From NCBI GenBank assembly GCA_024345305.1, contig BRON01000005.1, forward strand, positions 930,001 through 994,000: a stretch of 64,000 nt of DNA, read 5' to 3'. Below the pieces are notes generated by a model. It saw only the letters and a program-made list of their open reading frames with translations. It did not search any database and was not told the origin of the DNA. Of this stretch, positions 48,274 to 57,565 are shown one piece after another. Source of the stretch: Mrakia gelida (Eukaryota; Basidiomycota; Tremellomycetes; Cystofilobasidiales; Mrakiaceae). The first letter of the stretch is position 1. The number at the start of each line of letters is the position of its first letter. A program made the position numbers and the translations under genes.

Positions 48274-50339
48274 TTACGCCCCTCCTCCGTCCCTCACATC
48301 CCCACCCGTCCCACCCTTCACACCTCTCACCACCATCCCCTCCGCCTCCAACTCCCTCTTCAGCACCTCAGCTCCCGCATTCCCTCCCCCCTCATCCTCA
48401 GGCGTACTCCCATCCGGCGTCGACTCCTCGAAGTTAGGATGCGACAAAGCCGACCGATAAGCAGCAGAGATGCTCGCCGCGTCCGCTCCCGTCAACGAAG
48501 GCGCGTTCGCTTGTGAAGCCTGCGAAGCAGTCGGGTTGAAGGGGTTGGTAGGTGAGGAGGGAGCGAACTGAGCGTATTGGGGGTTCTGCTGGTGGGAGGA
48601 AGCGGTGGTTTGAGGGGAGGAGGGCGAGACGGCTCGTTCCGGTTGCTGATCAGACGACGATCCTGCTCCTGCTCCTGCGACGGCGGCTCCTGTGGTGACT
48701 CCTAGAGCTGCGTCTCGAGTTCCCATCATGGGAGAGGAGGAACCGAGGGATCCGATAGAGCCTTGACGGTTTCGACGACGCATCCGACGAAGGAAGAGGA
48801 AGAGGAGACCGAGGAGAGTGAGGAGGAGGAGAGCGCCGAGGACGGAGAGGAGGGCGGTCTGAGAAGAGCGAACGCGAAGTAGAGAGAAGGTCAGGGTTCG
48901 TTCGAGAAGGGCGAAGACGCCGGAGAAAAGAGATTATGAGAAAGGAAGGGTGACTTACGGCCCATTTAGGGAAGCCATCGCCTCCTCCGTTCCCTTGTAA
49001 ACTCCCCGATCCGTTGGTCCCAGTCGCAGCGGCTGCTCGGATGCTCGAGCTGCTAGCTACTGAGCTCACGCTCAAGGCGCTCGTCGAAGCGACGGCTGCT
49101 CGAGAAGCTGACGCGACCGACGCTGTCGAGGAGACCGATTGACGAGAGAGCGCGACGGCAGAAGGGACGGCGGTCTGGTTGGCTGTGAACGTGGATTGAT
49201 GAACCTCTGCTCCGTTGAGAGAGTCTTCGAAACAGTAAAGAGAAAGAAAGGGAGAGAGGGAAGGAGTCAGCGAGCTTATCGGCGAAGGGAGGAGGGCTGA
49301 GCCTCTCGCGAGAGTCAGCCCACGCGGAGAGATGACGGAGGGAGAACTCACGACCTCCTGGGACGATCACAAAGTAAACTTCCCACTCGTTGGCTCCATC
49401 CTCTGGTACGTCGTCTGCCTTCTTCATCGTCTCCCACCAAGCGTCGTCCGGAGAGAAAGCGAGTTGACCTTCAGGATTCGGCAGATCCTTCCAAGACTGA
49501 ACGAGCTCATCCGAGGAGGCGAGGTAGAGGTAGATATCGACGGTGTTGTTGTTGGCGATGAACAGAGGGTAGTTGAAATTCCCTGATTAAAGCGTAAGGG
49601 ACGAAGGAGAAGTCAGCGAAAGAGCAGATAGAGCGGAGGAAGGGAGGAGGAGGGAGAAGGAAGGAAGGAAGGCTGATCGATGGGAAGGAACGAACAGATG
49701 AACTTGGAATAGGCATCCTGTACGACGGTGGTGTTGGATAAGGGATAGCAACTGAGTTGATCGTTCCCTACGTTCGAGCAGTCGGGATCTAGAGAGAAAA
49801 CGAGAAGAGCCAAGACGTCAGTGGATGTTTTGAAGGGTCATGGAGGGCTGGAGGAGGTCTCAGCTCAATCGAAGAAGGATGATGGAGAAGCGAGGATTGC
49901 GGGTCCTCCCTTCGTCTCTCTTCTACCAGAGAAGCTACCCTCAGCAGCTACAGAGAGCTCTGAAAGTTCTCTGGACATCGAAGAGTCCTACGAGGACAGG
50001 AAGTGCAGCTTCTCCGTCCGTCCAACGAACCCCCAAACTGACGAGTCCTCGCTCTCTCCTCACGTCCTCCTCCCCCTTCCTCCTCCTCTCCTCTCTCAAA
50101 CCAAAACATAACCCAGATCTTCTTTTGTACTCACATCCAGCCGCTACAGGTCCCGTCCCAACTGCCCTTTTCTGCAAATCTACCTTCATCATCCTCGGCT
50201 TCCAATCCTTCTTAACGTGATCCTCCTTCCGGCGAGCTTGACCTCCTCCTGAACGTCCGTTCTTCTTCCAACCTGGAGGCGCCGTCGGAGTTGAAGGGGG
50301 AGCGGTGACCGTAGGTGGCAGTGGAGTAGGAGCAGCCAT
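48274..50339 (-). CDS. Single-pass membrane protein with Ser-rich stalk
   Basis: Five exons: 50339-50135, 49788-49696, 49582-49352, 49224-48959 and 48858-48274, giving 459 residues in this model. Exons 2-3 form a small folded domain with Cys (YPDCSNVGNDQLSCYPLSN), N-glycosylation-like NNT and a strand-rich core (WNFNYPLFIANNNTVDIYLY, DDAWWETMKKAD, EWEVYFVIVPGG). A Ser/Ala/Val-rich stalk follows, then a Leu-rich membrane helix at 266-289 and a basic stop-transfer RRMRRRNRQG with a 160-residue Ser/Pro/Ala cytoplasmic tail. This is the plan of fungal cell-surface sensors. A signal peptide is expected but the exon-1 product (AAPTPLPPTVTAPPS, then a basic patch) lacks one, and intron 1 is unusually long (346 nt); exon 1 may therefore be wrong, with the true first exon hidden in that interval or upstream. 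Confidence 0.65.
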
Positions 50340-51401
50340 AGAATTCACAACGTCGAGAGCGAGCGAAGTTGGGAGGGAGAGGGAAGGAAGGGGAGGAGGG
50401 AGAGAGGGCAAAAGGAAACCCCTCTGTCTTGTTTTGGACGGAGTCGAGGAGGGGGAGGAGGAGAGAAGGAACCTTGCGATGTCGACTGGTGCGGGACGGA
50501 GAGGCGAGAGGGACCAAGAGAGGAGAAGACGAGGAGGAGTGTTAGAAGAGGAGGAGAGAGAAGGCGGAAGGGGGAGGGGAGGAAGGAGAAGTCGACGTTG
50601 GAGGATTCCCAGAAGGGTCGACGGACGAGGTGGTGCTCGATCGGGACGAGAGAAGTTTGGTGACGAACTGCTACAACCTCTTCTCTCGTTACACTTGCTT
50701 GGAGGATCTTAGAAGGTAGACCAACTGCAGTGCGGACTTGGTCTGGAAAAGATCCATTCTCAGAACGCGCTCAGAGCACTTCCATCGCTTTTCCCAGCCA
50801 AGGGAGTGTCGAGAGAAATCAAGGAGAGATCGTCGCAGGGATATCGCGAAGAAGCTGGAGTCGCGTCCATCGTTTCAGTGGAAGATCTTCCGAGACAATC
50901 AGTCTCAATCTCTGAACAGATGGGTACTCAGGCCCGGCTCTGACAGGATCAGAAGTGACGAAAAGGGAAGAGGAGACTGCGAGAACGCGTCGAACGGAGT
51001 TTGGCATCGACCAGTCCAAACGCGTCACTCAAAAGCGAGACGAAGGAGGGATGGAAAAGAGGGTGAGAGTCATGACCATATTAGGTGGTTGAAATCCGTA
51101 GACGAGTGTGTGAGAGGCTCATTGTGAGTGCTCGGTGAGGGAGTGGCTGTTGAAGAGATGGGACGAGAAGAAAGTCAGTCAACGAACAACGAGGTCGCGT
51201 TGACTTCGATTTGAGGGAATCGACTCACTCGTAAGTTGTCGTGAAAGGCGGGAAGTATCGGCGAGAAGCGTAGTGCGGTCGTTGATGACTGGGGGAGATG
51301 AACAGGACGCGCGAAGAAAGCTGATCAGCAAAGGCTGCGACGCGTCGAACAAGAGAGACAACGGAGGGAAAGGGTGAGCTCTACAAACGAGATCGAGGAC
51401 T
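50340..51401. other. 1.06-kb region between surface-protein start and MYND2 stop
   Basis: Purine-rich on the plus strand near 50340-50650, consistent with the promoter of the leftward gene. No gene recognised. Confidence 0.4.
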
Positions 51402-52628
51402 TCACCACGCAGGCTTGAAGCAGAAGAGCTTGTGTCGTTTCCAGTGCGCTTTTTGGTGTTCTGATCGAGGCGAAAGAAGATGGTGAGCTTGTTGAGCGGA
51501 TGCGAGCGGGAGTAAGAGGAAAGACGCAACGAGGGACGAACCTCTGCAGCAGTAGCGAACGGCGAGGCACTGTGAGAGACGGAAGAGAGTCAGTCAAGTT
51601 GGGAAGAAGCGAGAGGAGACAGATGAGAAGACTCACTCGACCACAAGCCATCATCTCGATCCCCTCGTCGCATCGAACCGTCCCTTCCTCCACCTCGCGG
51701 TTCTTCCCGTCTCGAATCAACTCGCACGGACGCCAAGCTAAGAGGACCTTGTCTTCTATGTCCTTCTCCACGGTGACGCTAGATTTGGTTCCGTTGGAGA
51801 TCACGTCAGACAGGGTCGACAGACTAGCGGGCTGGTGAGAAGCGAGGGGGAAGGGTCGATCTTTGACGAGATGCTGGATGAAAGGCACTCGCTTCAGGAG
51901 GATCTCCTGGGTTGATGACGAGCGCTGGACGATAATTCCAGCACCGGGCCAGCTTTGGCTGCTGACTGAAGAGATGAAGAGGGAAACGAAAGGCAGGAGG
52001 TTCTGGTTCGCGAGGTCGTCCTTCACGCGTCCAGCCAGGAGTCGAGGATGGTCAGATCAATCGTTCAGGCTTCAGAGGATGATGACTCGGACGTACTGTA
52101 AATACGTCGTCGGGGAGGTGTGAGATCTGTTCGAGAACGAAATCAGAGAGTTGGCCAGCCTCGACCGGGAACTCTCGAACGAAACGAGCTCCAGCGGCGG
52201 TGTTGAGGCACGATCGAAGCCAGTGAGCCTGATAGACCGCAGCCACAAGCCCATGATCTTCAGCAACGTCGCTGCACTTGAAGACCTCTAAGATTTGTCG
52301 AAAGTAGAGAGCGGCAGACTCTTCCTAAAGGAAGGAGGAACGGAACAAGCGGGCGAAGAGGTTGAGTTAGTCTAGTGGTGTGAGAAAGAGATGATTGATG
52401 CGAGGACCTACGAAGAAGCGTTTACAGCATCTTCAGACAAGGTGAGCACTTCCGAGAACTGAAAGATCCAAGACGCAACGAGGTTCAGACGATGAGAACG
52501 AAGGGAGGAAGGGGAAGGAGGTGAGAGCTCACTGCATCTTCCAATGGCTGATCCTGATCCACCCGTCGACTGGGATCCAAAGGGAAAGTGACGAGTAGGT
52601 CGACGAGCTGAGCGGGGGTGATGGTCAT
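51402..52628 (-). CDS. C-terminal MYND-type zinc-finger protein (paralogue of 19047-20306)
   Basis: Exons 52628-52533, 52458-52426, 52324-52093, 51965-51637, 51569-51542 and 51460-51402 give 258 residues. The C-terminal finger reads C219, CGRC (228/231), YC (236-237), then EHQKAHWKRHKLFC before a short tail ending PAW. As in the paralogue, the first Cys of the canonical leading Cys-x2-Cys pair is absent. The final two exons are 28 and 59 nt, identical in length and phase to the paralogue, while the N-terminal parts have diverged. The N-terminal region is helical (ESAALYFRQILEVFKCSD; FVLEQISHLPDDVF). The donor after exon 3 is GTCCGA, chosen because GTACGT four bases away leaves the next exon out of frame; this junction is the least certain. 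Function unknown. Confidence 0.75.
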
Positions 52629-52838
52629 GTTTCCGAGGGAACAGAGGAAGAGAAGAGAAGGGAGGGAAGGAGCAGGAGATGGCGGTTCGTGGTCAGCTCG
52701 AAATGAGCTCGACTCTTTCCTTCCCTCTCTTTGCTCTCTCCCTCACGACCGCCAGCGACTGAAAACTCGCCAACTTTCGACTCGCCCTTGAACTCCACCT
52801 TCGCCTCTATACTCCTCAGAATCATTCGTTCCCCGGAA
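52629..52838. promoter_or_regulatory. Compact divergent promoter, MYND2 / F-box-like
   Basis: Only 210 bp separate the two opposite starts, so the core promoter is probably shared. CT-rich on the plus strand; no specific site recognised. Confidence 0.4.
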
Positions 52839-54039
52839 ATGGCCAGCAACGACGGTCTCGCTCCATCTTCCCTTGTCCTTCTCCCTCCTCTTCCTCCCTC
52901 CCCTCCTTCTTCCTTCCTGCCTCCCCAAACCCCCTCGTCGGCCTCTTCCTCCCCTCCCTCTCGACCCATCCCTATCGAAATCTACGACCTCATCCTCCAC
53001 TTCGCCTTCGGGCGTCACCTTCCTCCTCTCCCTCTCGAAAATCAACTGGACGAACCTCCTTCCCTCGCTCCCCTCCTCCCTCTCACCCTCGTCTCCAAAG
53101 GTCTTCGAGAACTCGTCCTCCCTTTCCTCTACTACCACGTCACCATTCGTCAACCCGAGAGCTGGATACGTCTCTTGGATCCCACGGAAGGTCTTCTCGT
53201 CGGCGGAGGAGAGGAGGCAGCAAGGAGGAGGGGATGGATCAAGAAGCTGAGCTTCGCGAGAGACGGCTTCCCCGTCGCTTCCTGGACTCCTTCGAAGGAC
53301 CAAGCGAGCTTGATGTTCTATCCCGGCGCAACTCCCAACATGGCCCTCTTATATTATTCTTCGCTCATCAACCTGGAGGAGGTCTTCATCGGGGACTGGA
53401 GGGACAGGGGGCTGACCCAAAGGGAGGTCGATGAGGCGTTCGCTGTCGAGCAGGATGGAGCAGTATTGAAGGACGAGCTGGCGGATGAGCTCGCAGCTGG
53501 GGGAGACTCTGTGAGCTCGGAGTGGGAGGGCTTCTTCATACGTGGGGTGTTGGAGGATACACGAGCCCAACATCAAACACTCTCCCTCCTCGCCTTCCTT
53601 CAACAAGCACATCCTGCCCTCGTCTACCTCTCCTTCAACTCGCTTGGTGGCGAAGCCCAGCCTCCTTCAGTATCACACCCCTTCTCTATCTCCTTCCACC
53701 GAATAGAGGCCGAATGGTTCGGGGACGTGGAGGAAGGCGTCGACGACGATCTGAGCGGCAGGATGGACTTCTTCGGAACGACGTTTCCTTCGTCGAGGTT
53801 CAACCTGGATCTTGCTCTCCAGCGCCTGAAGGACGAAGCTAGGGTCACGTTCAAGGCCTGGCTATCCGAGAACGAGTGGACCAAGGACGAGGCAGGGTGG
53901 TGGACGAGGGACGGTGAGTCTCGTCGCGTCGGCGCGCTCCTTCTCTCCTGTAACGGATTCGTCTGCGGGTAAGCTCTTGACTGACTCGAATCTCTTCATT
54001 TCTTTACAACCAGATGGTCGCGTCGATCGGTGGCTATGA
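52839..54039 (+). CDS. F-box-like protein
   Basis: Exon 1 runs 52839-53913 and exon 2 54014-54039 across a GTGAGT intron, giving about 366 residues. After a Pro/Ser-rich head comes a typical fungal F-box-like core at about 43-100: RPIPIEIYDLILHFAFG, LTLVSKGLRELVLPFLYYHV. The remainder is mixed alpha/beta with acidic stretches and aromatic residues (EAEWFGDVEEGVDDDLSG). It would act as a substrate receptor of an SCF ubiquitin ligase if the F-box is functional. Its layout resembles the gene at 7000-8049. The C-terminus is uncertain: splicing at the strongest donor yields a short ending (DDGRVDRWL), while another frame downstream also looks protein-like (see findings). Confidence 0.6.
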
Positions 54040-54816
54040 AGGAGCGGCAAGGTCGAAACAGGTCGCGCGAGTGTCAAGGTCAGTTCGCAACTCTCGCTCA
54101 CTCTTTCTTTCTCGAGCTCAAGCTGACTCCTTTCTTTCGCTCCTCTACTCACTCGCGATCTTAGTCGAAAACAGCTGGTCTCGCGTCGCTCGGAATGGTT
54201 CGTGTATGATTGGCGACGGATTCTCGACGCGTCGATCCTGACGACCGCTTGCGTCCTCTTCCCGTCTCCCAGCTTCGTACGGTTCTCCTTCTCGCCTCGG
54301 GGACCCTCGGTCGCTCTCCTCCGAGCTTTGTTGAAGGGCCTGGATCAGTCAGGTAAGCTCGTTTCTCGCTCTTTTCGCCGGAGCGAGAGGTCTCGTCGTC
54401 GAACGCTGACTTTTCGTCTTCGACCTCGCAGACTTTGGAACTCAAGATCTCAACGGCTAAGAGCCTGCTAAATCCGTATCTTTGGACCTGTTATACATGC
54501 TTAGTCGTTGTATATCTTGGCTTTTGCCGTCGTGGTTCGCGAGAGCAAGGTCTTGGTCGCGAAGCAGTCTTTCCGTTCCTTCTGAAGCGATTTGAAAGCT
54601 CGAAAGCAGATTTTCGGCACTGGCCTGATTTCTCAGTACATCTCAGGTCTAGTATAGACTCTTTCGAGGAGAATCGAAATAAAATACCGACTCTCGAGGA
54701 CCTCCACGCTTCGCGACGCTCCCTTTCGAACCTCCTTATCAACCATTACCTCCCTCCCCTCCCTCCCTCTCCCTCCCCTCCCCTTCCTCCCTCGCACATA
54801 TATACAGCTGCTGCGG
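54040..54816. other. Region between F-box-like gene and PRE7
   Basis: 777 bp. The first part has intron-like signals and a protein-like frame at 54014-54240 that may belong to an alternative end of the F-box-like gene; the rest is presumed PRE7 promoter, strongly CT-rich at 54750-54800. A PRE7 upstream exon cannot be excluded. Confidence 0.4.
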
Positions 54817-56641
54817 ATGCCATTCAATCCTTACGCAGAGAACGGCGGGACTATCCTAGCAATTGCAGGATCAGACTTCACGGTCATCGCAGGAGACACT
54901 CGACAGTCGGAAGGATACTCGATTCAGTCGAGGTACCAGCCCAAGGTCTTCAGATTGTGAGTACTCAGTGTCACAGACAGGTCGCTGGTGTGGCCCTCTC
55001 GTGTATATGATCGTAAAAGATGGGAGGGAAGGGAGGGGAGAGGGAAGGAGGAGAGATGGAAGGAAGGGAAGGAGAAGCTCAACGTCGAGCGCAAGCGCAC
55101 GATGGGCCTTTCCTGGGGCAGCATCTCAAGTGACCGTATCTTTGAGACCAGCATACTGGTCTATGTAACCAATTCCATCGTTCAGCAAAGGGTTTATACC
55201 TCTGGGATTGACTGGAAGGGCTGGAGGGAGGGACGAACGATCGCGTGTTCGCCTCGGTGGAGGGAGGGAAGGAGGAGATGACCAGCTCGAAGCTGGTCTT
55301 CTGCTGGCCACAGCAGCAGAGCGGCAAGTCTCAGCCGACCGACTACTCACTACAGAGTAGTCCGTCGTATGTCTGAGCTTTCTACGATCTCTGCTCCCCA
55401 AAGAAGCGAGCTCATCGCTCTCCTTCCTTCCAACTCACCTCGATCTCATCACCTCCTTCCCCTCCTTCTCGTTCCCTTCTCCTCCCGCTCCCGAAACTGA
55501 CTCGTTCACACCTTTACTCCCACCATCAGGACCGACACCTGTGTCATCGCCGTCAACGGATTCGCAGCTGATGGAAACACCCTCGTCAAGCGAATCAAGC
55601 AACGTCTCGAGGTCGGTCCTCCTCTCCTTCCTCCTTCCACCTCACCTTCGATTCTCCCCATCTCCTTCCCTCCCACCGCTTCCTGGGCCTCTTTCTTCTT
55701 CCTCATAGATGACTGACATTCCTCTCCTTCATTTGATCGTCTAGTGGTACGCTCACGCCCACGCCAAACCCATGAACATCAAGGCCATCGCTCGAATGGT
55801 CCAATCCATCCTCTACTCGCATCGTTTCTTCCCTTACTTCACCTACGTTATCCTCGGTGGGATCGACGAGACTGATGGTTAGTACATCGTCATATCTTTC
55901 TCTCTTACGCCCTCCTAGAATCTGCCCTCGCGTCGTCAACGAGCTTCGTTTCGGACGAGCGACGAGAAGGAAGCAGAGAGAGCTCAAGCTGACCGAGATC
56001 GACCTTCGTTTCGCTTCCTTTTCGTTTTCTGTAGGATCCGGAGCCGTCTACTCGTTCGATCCTGTTGGGAGTTACGAGCGAGAGTTCTGTCGAGCTGCTG
56101 GAGCCGCGCAATCGCTGGTGCAACCCTTCCTTGATAACCAGGTTCGTTCAAAGTCCACCTTCGTCTCTCGTCTTCGACGAGCTCGAGCCTGACACCATCT
56201 CCTTCCTCGTTCCCTTCTCCTTCTTCGTCTCAATCCCACCTTCTCGCATCATCATCGCCCTCCTCTCTACCACCTCAATCTCAAACCGCTCACTCTCCAA
56301 CCTCTCCTGGAAATTCACCGTCTCGCGCTCGCGCTCCGCCCTCACAGATCTACTTCAAAAACCAAACCTACCCCTCCGCCGAACTCACCCCTACGCCCGG
56401 TAAACTTCCCCTTTCCAAAGTTCTCTCCCTCGTCACCGACACCTTCACCTCGGCAACCGAACGTCACATCGAGGTCGGAGACGGACTCGAGATCTTCATC
56501 GTCATGTCCCTTCCCGTTGGAGGATGGGAGGAGGGTCTGAAGGGAGTTGGAGAGGGTGCCGAGACGCTGGAGAGCTTGGGGACTGTGGGTGGATGTGAGA
56601 CGAGGTTGTTGATTGTTAGGAAGGAGTTGAAGAAGGATTAG
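54817..56641 (+). CDS. PRE7: 20S proteasome subunit beta-6 (PRE7 / PSMB1)
   Basis: Exons 54817-54956, 55530-55611, 55745-55877, 56035-56141 and 56348-56641 give 251 residues. It is a non-catalytic beta-type subunit of the 20S core particle, placed in the inner beta ring. Diagnostic sequence: [19 protein letters not shown] with [15 protein letters not shown], then [83 protein letters not shown]. The N-terminus has Gly-Gly-Thr but lacks the Lys33/Asp17 context for a processed catalytic threonine, as expected for beta-6. The start at ATG 54817 gives a propeptide shorter than yeast Pre7, so an extra upstream exon is possible. The C-terminal half has a Gly/Glu-rich insertion ([16 protein letters not shown]). 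Intron 1 is 573 nt and hairpin-rich. Confidence 0.96.
55145..55362 (+). ncRNA. Candidate structured RNA inside PRE7 intron 1
   Basis: Four perfect short hairpins lie within 218 nt of the 573-nt first intron: AGACCAG-CATA-CTGGTCT (55145-55162), GACCAGC-TCGAA-GCTGGTC (55280-55298), CTGCTG-GCCA-CAGCAG (55301-55316) and GACTACTC-ACTACA-GAGTAGTC (55341-55362). Other introns in the window are mostly 60-110 nt and show no such series. It could be an intron-hosted small nucleolar RNA or another noncoding RNA, but no C/D or H/ACA box set was clear. Low to moderate confidence. Confidence 0.3.
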
Positions 56642-57565
56642 AGGAGAAGGGAGGAGATGGGGAGATGATACGATGAGTTCGCGCTTTTCGGTTTCGGTTT
56701 CGTTCTCGAGCCGCAGTGACGTGGGTGGGGAAAGGGAGAGAGGGAGACGCTGCGGGTACGCGAGTTTCTGCTCCCTGCTTCCGTATCTTCGACTTCCAAG
56801 AAACAGGGAGGGAGAGACGAAAGGAAAGGGAAGCAGCGACGTGACGACAACGACGAAGACGCGACGTCTTGTTTCTCTCTTCTGCTCCAACGGAGTTCAA
56901 GAACTTAGCCGAAGCTAAACATACGCCAGCACATGGCCTCTCATCAACACGAACGACTCCCAACTTGCAACAAACCGGCGAGAGAAAGAACACGACGAAC
57001 GACTCCCATCATCAGCGCCTGGCTCGTCCCTCCTCTCTTCAAGGAGAAAACCGCTCTGCGTAAGGATTGAAGCCCATCTGAAGGTATAGACAGAGGAAGG
57101 TAGAGGGAGAGAGAGGAAAGGGAACGAGGCGAGGGAGGGGAGGTGATGGTTGATGAGGAGGAGGAGGTTCGAAAGGCGAGCGTCGCGAAGCGTGGAGGTG
57201 CTCAGACTTCAGGCGTTCGGTCGATTTTTTTTTCCTCAGGTCTCCTCAGGAGAAAAGACGCTCAGATGTAGGAAAGCATTATTTTTCTACTTGAAAGTCG
57301 TCAAAGCTCCGGAAACGACGAGCCGACCTCAACCGCCTCCTCGCTGCTCCTCCCTCGAAGGCTCCCAACTCCATCTCGCTCTTGTCAGCCCTCCCCCTCC
57401 CTTCCCCTCCAGCCTCCCAACCCACTCACCCACCCACCTACCCATATCTACTCTAGGCTCTTCTCTAGTGAGTCTCTATCCTCCCCAACGCTTTCGAAGC
57501 TCGCTGGCTGACTGAGTGACATTCGATCTTCCCATCCCTTCCTCCCCTCCAGCTCAACTGAACCA
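56642..57565. promoter_or_regulatory. PFK-2 upstream region
   Basis: 924 bp between the PRE7 stop and the PFK-2 start. It contains PRE7 3' UTR sequence, a T-run at about 57226 and a CT-rich block before the ATG. No gene recognised. Confidence 0.4.
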
